This document shows positions 10,537 through 22,106 of a stretch of 40,782 nucleotides of DNA, piece by piece. The DNA lies in contig MNCI01004529.1 of NCBI GenBank assembly GCA_015680685.1, forward strand, positions 96,852-137,633. The letters are read 5' to 3'. The notes beneath the pieces were generated by a model. It ran no database searches. It was not told the DNA's origin and saw nothing but the letters and a program-made list of their open reading frames with translations. Position numbers and translations under genes: made by a program. Source of the DNA: Gnetum montanum (lineage: Eukaryota; Streptophyta; Gnetopsida; Gnetales; Gnetaceae). Within the stretch, counting starts at the first letter, position 1; each line of letters starts with the position of its first letter.

Positions 10537-11344
10537 AATGTTTACCTCGCAGGCCCCGTTCCAAACTTGATTTCCGTGTGACCCAAACTTGGCCCTACGG
10601 CCTTCGGTTACCAAAGTAGCGCTTTTGTGATTTCCCTGTGTTTGTTTATTCATTCGTACTCCCTGTTTTCTGTAGTCTGTGTTATGCCGATGCCATGAAT
10701 CTTGATTGCTTGCTGGCCACTGAAGTTTCTGGGAAGATTCACAGCACGAGAAGACAGGTATGATTTTAATGCACAATGCAGACATCCAACAAGGTAATAA
10801 TAATATGAGGCAAGGCAGGGCGACCATTTCAATGTATATGTACAGATCCAGACAAAATTTCATTGGAAATTATGAAATACGTACCCATTGTGAATTTAAT
10901 GCTCTTCTATACGGGCTCCCGAATCCAACACAAACAATTCGTGAAAAGTTATCTGGAATCACTAATCTCCGGCGCATAGGCTGTGATAAGTTGCTCAAGT
11001 AGTTCGGTGAGTCTATGTGCAAGGATAGGTTATTCTAGTAGTTCAGCTGTTGATTGAGATATTGAAATTCAAACCTTTTTTTAACAATATTTATCTTTAA
11101 GAAATATAGTCTAATTAAAATTACTTACTTACCAAAATATAGTGTAATTAAAATTACTTACCAAAATCAAATCCATATCTTAGAATCTTAAAAAAAAAAG
11201 TGTCTTACTCCTATGTTAACACCTCATTATACTGTTAAGCAAGATGGTAAAAAGATGGACATGGTTATATTTGGCATTCTTAGTAATCATTATACCAATA
11301 AATTAGCTGCTATATCATCAAGGGTGTTGGACCTCAAAGAAATC

Positions 11345-11367
11345 TATATATATATATATATATATAA
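11345..11367. repeat. (TA)n microsatellite
   Basis: About eleven alternating TA units. Confidence 0.9.
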
Positions 11368-12012
11368 ATTTAAAGCTCCAAATCAACAAAAATGAAAGGC
11401 CTAATGGTTTTGGGAATTCCTTTGAGGTTTTCATCCTCACAACCAATCTTGAAAAACCTCTCATTTGGGGTAGGAAAAATCAAACATTTCATGAAAAGGT
11501 TAACATTAGGTGGAGGGGGAAGAAACCCTACTTTGTCAATAGAATCAACATTATCAAAAGATGTTATCTCCATATCTTTATCAATAGATGCAACTAAATT
11601 ATTAATTGTTAAAATATCTTGAACATGTTGTTCATTTTGAATGTTTGCAATGTAATTGCCAATGGATAAACTTCTTTGATGTTTTTTTATTATGAAAAAT
11701 TATTTGAAAGCCATCTGAATCAATTATAGGTGTTGGACCTGGGAAATTTGATTGCTAGAACAAAAACCAAAATATCCTAAGCATCGCAATAGTTTTAGCC
11801 TCAGATCCCAAGGGCCTCAGGAAATCCGATCCAAGGCACCCTAGATGGTTTGGCTGGTCACCTAGGGACGTACAAAAGTGTAAAGAATGTCATATAAATG
11901 TAAATGTAAACAAAAACGAAAATCTAAGTGGAAAATGGAATTGCAAACTTGGAATGGAAAATGACACAAAATGGAAAAGTAAAATCAGATCTACACAATA
12001 ATGAACTACAAC

Positions 12013-12018
12013 TTTATT
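12013..12018 (-). terminator. Poly(A) signal of C2 LTR
   Basis: AATAAAGTT on the minus strand, at the position equivalent to the AATAAAGTT at 25,538 in C1. Confidence 0.5.
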
Positions 12019-12378
12019 AAAAATGAAAAATAAAGTTGCAGGTTCAAAAAGTACAGATTTTGTGATGTGTACACAAGAAGTTGCCTAAAAGAGCTTGAAG
12101 TCCATTGGAGCCTATGGTCTACACTTAGAACTCCACGATTTGGATGCTTCCTAGCTCTAGTTTCCAACAACTCTGCACTAGTTTCCACCGGGATTAGCAA
12201 TTTGTGGTTACTGGTTGGTATTCTACCTTTGGTGCAATGGTATTACATGAAAGTCACTATGCGCATAGTCTACTACCAAAGGGATTACAAGGCTGCAAAG
12301 GCTCTTGGTTGCAAAATGCTTTTTAGGCTATGGAAAATGCTCAAAGTTGGGAACCGAAATAAGGTGTTTACATTTGGA

Positions 12379-12386
12379 TTTTATAG
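12379..12386 (-). promoter_or_regulatory. TATA box of C2 LTR
   Basis: CTATAAAA on the minus strand, aligned with CTATAAAAG at 24,971 in the C1 LTR. Confidence 0.6.
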
Positions 12387-12862
12387 ATATGGAATTGCTA
12401 TTTTTGGGGCTGCAGATCACTGTCATGATTGCTAGTAGATTGATGTCAATTTGCATGTTACAACGGTTACACTTTTTAGCGTAGTTGCCATTTATAGTAA
12501 GTTTGAAATACACCATAGCCACCAAACCCATTGGTTTACTATAAATAGTAAACTGACTTTGTGACTACACTAACACCATCCCAACTACGTTGGCCTTGGT
12601 AGACTAGTTGGAGTTGTTGGGAAATGTTAAAAAGTATGGACATTTATGGAAAACGTTGGAAATTGTCGGAAATGTTGAAAACTACTAGAATTGATGGAAA
12701 AAGTTATCTACGTTGGCCATGTTGCAAGTGCCAAAGACTTGGGATGATAATGCTTCTCACTATCGGGAATATGGAATATGCTGCAAATTCCAAAATGGAA
12801 AATCCCAACAGTTCCAACACTACATCTACACTAGGTTTTGGTGGTAACTACATTGGGTTGAA

Positions 12863-13510
12863 NNNNNNNNNNNNNNNNNNNNNNNNNNNNNNNNNNNNNN
12901 NNNNNNNNNNNNNNNNNNNNNNNNNNNNNNNNNNNNNNNNNNNNNNNNNNNNNNNNNNNNNNNNNNNNNNNNNNNNNNNNNNNNNNNNNNNNNNNNNNNN
13001 NNNNNNNNNNNNNNNNNNNNNNNNNNNNNNNNNNNNNNNNNNNNNNNNNNNNNNNNNNNNNNNNNNNNNNNNNNNNNNNNNNNNNNNNNNNNNNNNNNNN
13101 NNNNNNNNNNNNNNNNNNNNNNNNNNNNNNNNNNNNNNNNNNNNNNNNNNNNNNNNNNNNNNNNNNNNNNNNNNNNNNNNNNNNNNNNNNNNNNNNNNNN
13201 NNNNNNNNNNNNNNNNNNNNNNNNNNNNNNNNNNNNNNNNNNNNNNNNNNNNNNNNNNNNNNNNNNNNNNNNNNNNNNNNNNNNNNNNNNNNNNNNNNNN
13301 NNNNNNNNNNNNNNNNNNNNNNNNNNNNNNNNNNNNNNNNNNNNNNNNNNNNNNNNNNNNNNNNNNNNNNNNNNNNNNNNNNNNNNNNNNNNNNNNNNNN
13401 NNNNNNNNNNNNNNNNNNNNNNNNNNNNNNNNNNNNNNNNNNNNNNNNNNNNNNNNNNNNNNNNNNNNNNNNNNNNNNNNNNNNNNNNNNNNNNNNNNNN
13501 NNNNNNNNNN
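12863..13510. other. Assembly gap (648 N)
   Basis: A run of N inside the U3 of the C2 LTR. The right edge is a G-rich run. Confidence 1.
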
Positions 13511-13823
13511 GGGGGAGGGGGGTGGGGGCGTAGATGGTTCTAGCGTAGTTGAGACTATACGCCTACAAGAACCCATGAAAATGCTAATTTTGGCCATCCC
13601 CAAAGCATTTTCAGCCTTTCCAAGCCCAAATATAAACATGAGGCACCTTTTTCCATTTGGGAAGTGAGGTAATAACAACTTTTGAGGTATTTTTCAGCCC
13701 CCAAAAGCTAAAGTATCCAAGATTATAGCTCATCGACTACAAATATTACATTTACAATAAAAACATATCTCAAGTTGGGAAATGAAGGTTACAACTTACC
13801 ACGTGAATTTTTGGTGGTGATGA

Positions 13824-14765
13824 ACGTTTACAAAACACCGTTGCAAGTCCATCACCAACATTCCCTCTCAATGCTTAATTTAGTAGTGTCAAACCATACC
13901 AAAGAGTGCTTGTGATGATGATGAAATAAGGTTATGGTAAGGGTAATCATTGGTTAAAGGGAAATGGTTATGAGAGTTAACAATGAGTTCCAAATGTTGA
14001 CATCATGGCTACATTCATGGCAATGATACTTTGATCAATTAATGTGGTCTTGGTGCTTTGTCCTTTGAAATGTTGGTCACTTGACAATGTGTTTGAGAAA
14101 CCAACATTTTGCTCCAAGGCTTCTTTGGCCATTAGGCTCCTTCCTTTACATGTTCAATGCCATTGATTTATTTCTTTTGGTTCTCATTGGTCATTTGCCT
14201 TCTTGGTAATTTGCTTCACCATTTTTTTTTTGTTGGGGTAAAACCTTCATTGGGTTTTATTACCAAGGCTAGTTTTGATTTGGTTTTTCCATTGAATGAA
14301 ATGTATTACACTCAATGCTTAACAGTGAAGCATGGCAAAGGGATATCATATGGCCATAAAGCATGAATGCCAAACATCGGCCATCATTTTCATTTAGGGT
14401 GAGGAAGGTTATAATCATGCTACAGGTTGGGCGCAAGGGGTGGTAATGATAATGATGTGGAACAAACACTCTTGGTGCAATAGGAAAAACTCACCGAATC
14501 TTATGCATCGAGGTCACATGATGACTTGCTACCATAATGAGTTGTACCTCCATGACATCTTTAGGATTCATCCTACAAGTACAATTCCAAGAGAACAAGA
14601 AAACCAAACCAAAAGATCATGTTGTTACAATACAATGCATAAGGCCATACAAGATAATAAGTAAACTAGGTTATCCATAGGTTACTAGTGTTACAAAATT
14701 TCATAGTTCATTTGTTGTGCAAAAAGAGGTCATGTAGGCTCTCTTGTTATTAGTTATCGATGTCA
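13824..14765 (-). other. 3' untranslated region of C2
   Basis: Lies between the integrase end and the 3' LTR. It holds no coding frame that I recognise and no clear polypurine tract; GAGAGGGAATG, about 40 nt before the LTR on the minus strand, is the best candidate. Confidence 0.5.
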
Positions 14766-15700
14766 ATTTTTAATCTTTATTGGCTACATGTAGTAGGGCT
14801 TTAGATAGGAATGATTGATCAAACTAGCTAGCTCATTCCCATTCATATCTACTATCTTGAAGGCTCTATTGCCATAGGCCTTAGTGATTAAGAAAGGTCC
14901 TTTCTAGTTGGTTGAAAATTTGTCTACATGCTCATGGATAACTTTGAGGACCAAGTCTATTTCCATAATCTTACACTTGTTCAGGTTATGGTGGTATTGC
15001 TATTTTTACCTTTCTTGGTATTGCCTAACATGAGCAAGCATGCACACATGTTGCTCCTCCATTGAGTCCAGGTCCATGATACACAGCTCCTTGTTCTATT
15101 CATCGTTGATAAAGTCCACTAGGGAAACTCAGAGCGATGGCACCTACAATTCAAGAGGTAAAACAAATTTAGAATCATAAACCAAGCTATATGGGATTAC
15201 ACTAGTTGTCATTCAAAATGTTGTTTGGTAGATCCAAAGTACATGGACAAGCTGCTCATGCCACTTGTGTTTGCTATTGTTCAACATCTTCTTATGCAAG
15301 TTCATGATGGATTTATTGATTGCTTTAGCTTGTCCATTGGCTTAAGGATAGTATGGTGATGAAAATGAATGCCTAATGCCTAGGTCATGAAAAAGGATTT
15401 TTGTTTCTTGGCTGCTAAACTATGGTTCATTATTCGTGACTATGATCATAGGTATGCCAAAATGGATTACTATGTTGTCAAGTATGAATCTACAGACTTG
15501 TTCAAATGTTGTCCTTCGTAGGGGAATAATTTTAACCCACTTTGTGAAGTATTTGGTTACAATGATGATAAAGTTATGCCCTACAGAAGACTTAGGCATT
15601 ATAGGTCCAATGATATCCAACCCCCACCTTGAAATGACCAAGTTATCTAAGTGATGTGCAACTCAATTGGTGGTACATGTATAAGGCTGCTATGCCATTG
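14766..15700 (-). pseudogene. Integrase of element C2, decayed
   Basis: The minus-strand frame at 15,641-15,420 shows the rve core: W-G-L-D-I-I-G-P-I with the first catalytic Asp (15,615-15,617), F-T-K-W, and F-G-I-P. The position of the second catalytic Asp is Asn (AAT, 15,432-15,434). The catalytic Glu in the N-G-Q-A-(E) motif is Lys (AAA, 15,324-15,326). Downstream, a GPF...K-A-Y-G-N...H-S-Y-L-K-P-Y-Y pattern (about 14,900-14,770) is the chromosome-targeting GPY/F module. Several stops interrupt it. With two of three catalytic acids lost it cannot be active. Confidence 0.85.
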
Positions 15701-16257
15701 GCACATGTTGCAAGTTTTAACCTTCTATAGGCAATTGCTTTCTGTATAAGGCTAGTAATAGCCTAGCCATTTAATCTTAGTAGCCATGGCTCTAGGTTCT
15801 ATATGTCTACTAAATATGCCCTTGTGGGCCTACCCTAGGACTGTGCAAGCTTCAATTTTATCCAAGCACACTAACAATATGCCATTATAGGACCATTGAC
15901 ATAATGTGTTATTGCCTACTATGACATACTTTTTTGATCATTTACACACAATGTCCTTTTGAGTAGCAGTTAGGCCTTATGAAGGTTCACCATGCCTAAG
16001 GTAAAACTTGATATTGTCATACCACTTCTTTAGGGGGGGAGGGGTGCAGTATGAACTATGGCCACAAAGGTATCCTCAATGCTTTGCATGATGGAAACGG
16101 CATAGTCCACAATCAAGGTGGAAAAATTTCTAAACACAACTGGTATCACACTAAGGGCTAGCATTACAATGACATTGACTATAGTGTTCTCGATTCAGGG
16201 TACATGTTGGATATTGATGTCTATAAATTATTGCATTAGTTTCTTTCCTAGGTCACA

Positions 16258-16686
16258 TTAAGGTTGTAAATATTTGGCTTTACATGCATAAACCTCGGTT
16301 ACTTGGTTAACGACAAGTTGTGAACCACCTTTGATGATTAAGCATCTTCTTCCTTGATCACGAGTTACCATTATTTCTCTAATCAAACCCTCATACTCTG
16401 CTATATTGTTGGTACATGGGAATTCAAAGCGATAAGCAAAGGGTTGGATTTCATTAGATGGGAATGTTATGATGGTAGTGGCACTGGCCCCATGGATAGT
16501 TGAAGCTTCAGCAAAGTGCATGACTACCTCATAGCCCTTGGATACATTACTAACAATGTTGATGTGTTCATCAGGGAATTCTGAGTCAATGGCTACATGG
16601 TCTTCTACCAATGAAATAGTAAGTTGTATGGCTCTAGCTTGACCCTTCATTAAGGCTTGAGAAATGTAATGAAGGCCAAACTCCAC
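16258..16686 (-). pseudogene. Archaeal-type RNase H (aRNH) of element C2
   Basis: 142 codons are open on the minus strand. The N-N-I-A-E-Y-E-(A/G)-L-I pattern, the I-K-G-(D/G)-S-Q-L-V-V block and the K-A-K-Y-L-Q end are the signature of the extra RNase H carried by Tat-lineage plant gypsy elements. The first acidic residue (normally in an M-H-F-D-G setting) is replaced here (M-H-F-A-E), and the Asp before S-Q-L is Gly, so it is inactive. It follows RT and the first RNase H in the element's direction. Confidence 0.8.
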
Positions 16687-16699
16687 TGTTATGGCTTTC

Positions 16700-17160
16700 T
16701 AATGGGCTATTCAGCTACTCTCATAGATGTTGGTTATTATTGATCTAAGCACATTATCTTTGCAAATGACATTGACTTGGCTTCTAAAGAGGTAGTGTCT
16801 CCACTTCTTCAATGAGAAGACTAGTGCTAGACAATACTTCTCCACTTTGGTGTATTTGGTCTCTTGAGCAACTAATGCATGGCTTGAGTAGTCTATGAGT
16901 AACTCTACTCCATTGTCGCACTTCTAATAGAGTAGAGAGGTAATAGACATGTTAGATATGACAAGGTAGATGTAAAATAGTTTATCCTCTTGTGGAGGAT
17001 AGATTATTGATAGTTGTGCCAACTCTTGCTTAAGATTTTCAAAGGCTTCTTGGCATTGACCCATCCACTCATAGTAAACTCCTTTCTTAAGCAAGTGTTG
17101 CATGGATTGTAACTTATCCATAAGCCTAGCAATGAACCTATTGATAAATTGCAACTACCT
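16700..17160 (-). pseudogene. RT connection and first RNase H of element C2
   Basis: The minus frame at 17,154-16,924 has I-N-R-F-I-A-R-L-M-D-K...H-L-L-K-K-G...W...C-Q-E-A-F-E-N-L-K, the thumb/connection stretch that links gypsy RT to RNase H. The part below 16,924 is too broken to resolve catalytic residues. Confidence 0.7.
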
Positions 17161-18290
17161 TGTAGTCCCTAAAGCTTCTTAAGGTTAGTTGGTGCTGCCA
17201 AGTTGGATATGGCCTTAACCTTATTAGTATCGATACGTATTCTTGCCTCAAATACTACAAAGCCAAGAATCTTAGTGATGTTGACACCAAAGACAGACTT
17301 CTTAGGATCAAGCCTAAGCTCATACTTGAGCCATCATTTAAGTACAAGCTCAAGGTCACTTGCATGGTCCTTGGCCACTTTGGACTTAACAACTATATCG
17401 TCTACATAAGCATTGAGAAAACCTAGCATATAATCACTAAAGATATATGTCATAGCTCTTTAGTAGGCTGCTCCTGCGTTCTTCAGGCTAAAGGACCTCA
17501 TAGTGTAAGAAAATGTACTCCAAGGGGTTATGAAGATCATACTAAGTTGATGTTCTAGGTTAATCCTAATCTGGTTGTATCTCGAGAACCCATCCATAAA
17601 GGATAACAAGGCATGCCCAACTTTAGTATTGATAAGTTGGTCAATACTAGGAAAAGGAAAGTCATCCTTGATAATGACCTTATTTAGATCTCAGAAATTG
17701 ATGCAAATGCGAATACTCCTATTTTTCTTAGGGACTACCATTATGTTGGATACCCATTATGTGTAATCAACAGCTCTAATGAAACCAACCTGGTATAGCT
17801 TTGTGATTTTATCATGAACTGCTAAGGCCAAATCAAGTCTAATTTTATGAACCTTTTTCTTAATTGGTCTAGTGCTAAGATCAAGTATGATATTATGTTG
17901 GACTAAATGTGGGTCTAGACTTGGCATATCTTCATATGACTAGGTAAAGACCTTAATGTTATCTTGTAGGACTTTGATGATGTCTTGAGCTTGTTGAGGT
18001 TCTAGTGATGTACTTAGTTTTAGTGTTTTCTTCTTGCCACTATGTGTTTTGACAAGAACCTCAACTAGAGAGTTTTCAATAATGTCACCAGCCTGAAGGT
18101 CAAGGGTTTTAACTAGGTTTTTAGGCCATTCTAGAGGCTTCTCTATAGAGGCTATGTAATTGGTGAGACTCTTAGGCTCAAGATCTAGGCAATTGGGATC
18201 AATACACCATTCAACATCACCATGGGATCCACTTAGGCTCATAGGCAAGGTGATTTGCTTCTAAGTGTCCATACTCCAATCCTGCATGTC
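17160..18290 (-). pseudogene. Reverse transcriptase of element C2, decayed
   Basis: The region starts with V-P-L-N-V-L directly after a good splice acceptor at about 18,31x (see findings). The frame 18,248-17,940 covers the pre-RT linker, ending in A-Q-D-I-I-K-V-L-Q-D-N. The palm and fingers run through about 17,900-17,300 in shifting frames with stops. The catalytic Y-V-D-D box is kept at 17,397-17,408, followed by I-V-V-K-S-K. The enzyme would copy element RNA to DNA; this copy is dead because of frame breaks. Confidence 0.85.
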
Positions 18291-18299
18291 AACCATAAG

Positions 18300-18925
18300 C
18301 ACATTAAGTGGCACCTAGGTAAAAATGAGTAAATAAGGTTAAAATGATACAAAATACCTTAGTAAATATGCAAACACATGCTATTCTGATGTCAAACAAA
18401 ATGCAAACAAGGCCAACCAAGTATCTGGGATGTAGATGAAGATAAATAAGATGGAACAAAGGAAAAATAAAGGTAAATAGAGGTCAAAACAAGTTGAAAC
18501 ACCATAAAAATATAAGAAACAAGGCTAAACATAGCCAACAAAGGTTAATGTTTGCTAGTTCAAGGCCTTGGTAGGTCATGTTGATAGTTATAGGCCTTGG
18601 TAAGCCTTGGTTACATGGTGTCAAATAATGGTTAGAGATGATCAAACCCCATCACTTAACACCAATCAAAGGCTAAATAGGGATCAACAGAGGTCATAAT
18701 AGAGAAAAAAAAGATAAATGTGGTGAAACTAACATGATGCAGAGGCTAGATGAGCTCAACTAATAGTAATGAAGGTCAAAAATGCATCACAAGATCAAAG
18801 CAAGTCAAAACACCATGAAACAAGGTCAAATCCATCAAAATTGAATACATGTGGTAAAACTTGGCCAATATTGTTCAAATAGGGTTGGATTTTGCAAGTT
18901 TTAGGCCTTAGCGAGCCATGGTATG
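18300..18925 (-). other. Spacer between hairpin array and RT in C2
   Basis: No coding frame. On the minus strand it aligns with the plus-strand 40,080-40,375 of C1: both have TTTAGCCTTT, then GGGGTTTGA, then TTTGACACC, then AAGGCCTT in the same order and spacing. So the same segment follows the array in both elements. Confidence 0.7.
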
Positions 18926-18929
18926 AGGC

Positions 18930-21800
18930 TACAAAGTTTCTATGGGAGTTTGGACACTAGAGAGGGTCATTCTGGGGCTGTATTATGATAAATTTGACAC
19001 TTTTTCTTATGACTATGCTGGGCTATACTAGTGACTACGCTGGCCTAGTGTTGTCAACACTCATGGGAACTTTCCCAAGCTCAATATGGTTACTTTCAAA
19101 CTCTTGATGGTCTAGACGACTAGCATAGGGTGTTGGTACTAAGGATTAACAAGTTTTAGCTTTGTTTCCTAGCTTTTAGAAGCTTAAAATGATGTTTCCA
19201 TTTGTGACTACGCTAGAACCAATGTAGTTATGGTAGGCCCTAGCATAGTCACATGGAATAAATGACTTCACAAGGTTTCTAGGTTAGGATTAGCACTCTA
19301 TTAGCTTCCTTGGTCAATGCAAGATCATTGGAGGATTGAATTGGTTATTTAAAGATCCAATTTGGGCAACGGAAGTGGGTTTTATGGGATTTCCCATTTG
19401 ACTACCTTGGGCCAGCATAGTCATGCATGGTGTTAGTGTAGTCATGGAAAATTTGATGTTTTCAAGGTCAAAATAGAGTGGAATTATAGTTGGATGGAGT
19501 GGAACAGGGTTCTTGGCTTTTGAAGTTAGTTTTAGACCATTCTAAGTGGTATATTACTAGTTCATGTTGTCACAAAATGGGTTCCTACTGTGACTATGCT
19601 AGGCCAACATAGTCACAAGCCTCCCTAGTATAGTCATGCATGGGAAATGATTTTTTGTGAGCCTTAGGATTCAATCAACCATGCTAATGGACTCTCAGGG
19701 TCACTGGCTAGGGTTTTGTTATCAAAGTTATCAGTTTTGGTTCTTGCTTGGGTGTTGGAATGGCCAAATATCCCTTGACTAGGTTGGCATGCAATCCCCA
19801 ATGTTGTTGAGAGGTTTGAGGTGAAAATTGATGGATTTTGGCCCATTTCCCAACGTTTTTAGGTCTCATCAAGCTCCAATAGAGTTCTAGGTCTTTTTGA
19901 GGATCGATGTTGGCTATTTCTAAGTTATTTTTGGCTTTTCCATGTTGACTACATTGGGCTACACTAGCGACTACGTTGGCCCAGCATAGTCATGTAGTTT
20001 TCCAGCATAGTCATGCGATTTAGCATGAAAAGTAGTGAGTTCTAGCTTAACTCAAAAGGTTTGATGATCCTAATATGCTTTGGTAAGGTCTTGCAGTTGG
20101 AAATGGTGTTTTGGTGATTGGATTTAACTTGTTTTAACTCCAACATGTGGACTACGCTAGGCAACACTAGTGACTACATTGGCCTAATGTAGTCTTGTAG
20201 TTTTCAATGTAGCTAACATGCTTAAGATAGACAATGGTGAGTTTTGTGGTCTTCGCAAGCTCTAGTAAGGTCTCAAGGTTTGCCAAAAGTGAATTGGGAT
20301 TATTTGTGATAAATTTTTGCTAATTTTATGTGGACTACACTAGGCACCACTAGTGTAGTTGGGGTTGGGAAATGCCAAAAATGTAAAAAAGAGGTAAGCT
20401 TTGTCTTGGGTTTCAACTTTGCTTGGTTTTGGGATTCCTAGGAAGTGGGTTTGATTGTGAAATGACTTATTTCAGTCTTCCTAGGTGGACTACATTGGGA
20501 ACCACTAGTGACTACATTGGCCTAGCATAGTCACCCTTGGGAAATGCATTTTGAAATGGGAAATGATCAATTTTTGGTTCTATCTAGAGTCTGGCATGTT
20601 CCTAAGGTCTCTAGGGATGGATTTGGGCTTGGAAATGATTTTTCTAAGGATTTTGAGTGGACTACACTCGACACCACTAGTGGCTATACTAGCCCAACGT
20701 AGTCACACTTGCAGAATGCATTTTCATGAGCTTTTGCATAGATTTTGGTGGATTGGTTAATAGTTTGAGGTCACTGGGAATCGTGGGGAGGTGTGAAGGC
20801 TCCAAGATGAAATTTTGGAGGTCTAGCATGGTCTATATGATCAATCCCATCCATCAATCCTATGACTATGTTGGGCCAATGTAGTCACAGGTTTTCATTA
20901 GTTTTTGGCCTCATTCGGTGAATGTGACAAAGTTTTGAGGTTGTCAAGAGCTCTCGCTAGGGTTTGGGAGGATGGCATGGGGATTTGGAATCAATTGGAG
21001 GCTAGGTGAGCTAGAAATGATTTATTCCATCCTTGACTACATTGGTTTAGTGTAGTCACATCATGAATCTAGTTTGTTGCAAGATTTAATGTCATTCCAG
21101 TGCTTGGTGAATTCCCATCCCAACTCCTAACTATTGATCTTGGTGTAGGGCTTTGTGAGTTAATGTTTAGTGGGAATGGATTGACTGAAAGTAGGGAAAT
21201 GTCTCATATCCCATTTAACTATGCTAATTCAGCATAGTCAGGCCTCAGGCTAGTGTAGTCTCATGAGATGCCAAGTTTTCCCATGAATTTTAATGTCCTG
21301 TGTAGCCCATTTTTCCCAGATGTTAACATAGCCTATTCAACTTGGTCATAAGGTTTTTAGCTTGGATAGAAGACTATGGATTGGGCTCTAGAGGTGAATG
21401 GCATATGGAACTTATTCCAAGGTTTTCATGGCTTTCAACCCCTAGCGTAGTCAAGCCTAGAAGCTTGAAATCCAAGCATAGTCATGGAATAGGCTTGTTT
21501 TCTAGTTTCTAGTGGGGCCCACATAAAATTGGAAAGTTTGAAATTGAATGGATGTCTCACACCTAACATAGTCTAAGTTGCTAATTCCATCACTAAGTGA
21601 AGTGATATTTGCACATGGAAACTAAGGTTCCAAGGTGGGTGCCTGGGTTTAAGTGGGTTTTTGATATTTCACACTTGCAAAAGTCATTGTTGCTGCCATC
21701 CTTCCTTGTTGCTATGCCCAAGTTGAGAGCTCTATGCCTACCACTACTACCAACCCCAGGATAGTCACAAGCATCCCATCCACTAGTGCTAGCATAGTCA
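18930..21800. repeat. Hairpin array 1: ~185-bp-period tandem repeat with GACTACGCTRGG palindromes
   Basis: A palindromic motif, GACTACGCTRGG ... CCYAGCGTAGTC in its best copies, recurs near 19,010, 19,203, 19,398, 19,590, 19,950, 20,150, 20,335, 20,488, 20,660, 20,865, 21,037, 21,218, 21,430, 21,560 and 21,740. The usual spacing is 150-205 bp. Units are diverged; most CpGs in the motif have become TG or CA. The sequence between motifs is less conserved. The same motif occurs in the LTR of this element (about 12,560-12,700 and 13,530-13,560). Confidence 0.75.
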
Positions 21801-21858
21801 CCCAAGCTTGCTAAAATCTAAAGGTTTCCCAATGCTTTCTATGCTAGTCTTCTATAGC

Positions 21859-21970
21859 ATGTTGAGGAGGAAGGCATCCATGAAGAACCCTACCTTGGAG
21901 AAGCCAGATGTAGCTATCCATGACCTATCACACCTTTCCCGTCCTAGGATTAGAGAGGATTTCACTACTA
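21859..21970 (+). pseudogene. First exon of the antisense gene in element C2 (fragment)
   Basis: The plus-strand frame contains K-N-P-T-L-E-K-P-D...I-H-D-L-S...R-P-R-I, which aligns with K-N-P-T-I-Q-R-M-D...I-E-F-S...T-R-I in exon 1 of the C1 antisense gene (36,363-36,236). The nucleotide blocks GGCATCCA, AAGAA(C/T)CC(T/C)AC and TAGGATT are shared. In both elements it abuts the hairpin array and is read away from it. The insertion of element B at about 22,107 cuts off the rest. Confidence 0.6.
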
Positions 21971-22106
21971 TTTTTTTTGGGTACACAGTCCCACTTATTT
22001 TCCATTTATTCCATCTATTTCATTGATTGGGTTTATGTCATTTGGAATTTCATAAAAATCCCATTGTAGTTTTAGGCCATCTTTATTTTTTTTCAACATT
22101 ACTTGG

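Larger units (their letters stand above)
9481..11748. other. Intergenic, AT-rich, no recognisable gene
   Basis: Only short frames without family features are seen. At 9,590-9,660 GATTC/GAATC words alternate in imperfect repeats. Two separate short duplications lie at 10.1 and 10.5 kb. A (TA)n tract is at about 11,345-11,367. A short direct repeat of an AATTAAAATTACTTAC block occurs at about 11,113 and 11,144. The frame at 11,370-11,573 (-) is not recognised. Confidence 0.6.
11749..13823 (-). repeat. 3' LTR of element C2 (contains a 648-bp N gap)
   Basis: Identified by alignment to the plus-strand LTR of C1 (24,141-25,753). The 3' ends match up to TTCTAGC(A/G)ATCA and then diverge, which fixes the inner edge at 11,749. 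The U3 starts also align (CACCAC...GTT(G/A)TAAC...), giving an outer edge near 13,823. It contains a TATA box (12,379-12,386), an AATAAA (12,013-12,018), a palindromic TTACTATTTATAGTAA-type motif (about 12,540) and copies of the ACTACG(T/C)T...GTAGTC motif of this element's own internal array. Confidence 0.75.
11749..22106 (-). mobile_element. Element C2: decayed Tat/Ogre-like gypsy element, 3' part
   Basis: On the minus strand, from high to low coordinates: first exon of an antisense gene (about 21,860-21,970), hairpin array (about 21,800-18,930), spacer (18,900-18,300), RT, RNase H, a second RNase H, integrase (to about 14,770), 3' untranslated region and 3' LTR (13,823-11,749). Its 5' part (LTR, gag, protease) is displaced by the insertion of element B at 22,107. 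The second, archaeal-type RNase H points to the Tat lineage. Reading frames are broken by many stops; CpG is scarce and TG/CA abundant, as expected of a long-methylated old copy. Confidence 0.8.

Noticed and set aside
11370-11573. 67-codon minus-strand frame before the C2 LTR
   Set aside because: Possible fragment of an unidentified element, but there is no recognisable motif and no support beyond being open.
12624-13678. Long frames on both strands across 12,624-13,678
   Set aside because: They are open only because the run of N has no stop codons; the flanks are LTR sequence.
18930-21800. Hairpin array as a CRISPR array or centromeric satellite
   Set aside because: It is a plant nuclear context with diverged units, no uniform spacers and only about 15 copies. 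It is tied to a retrotransposon, not a long homogeneous satellite.
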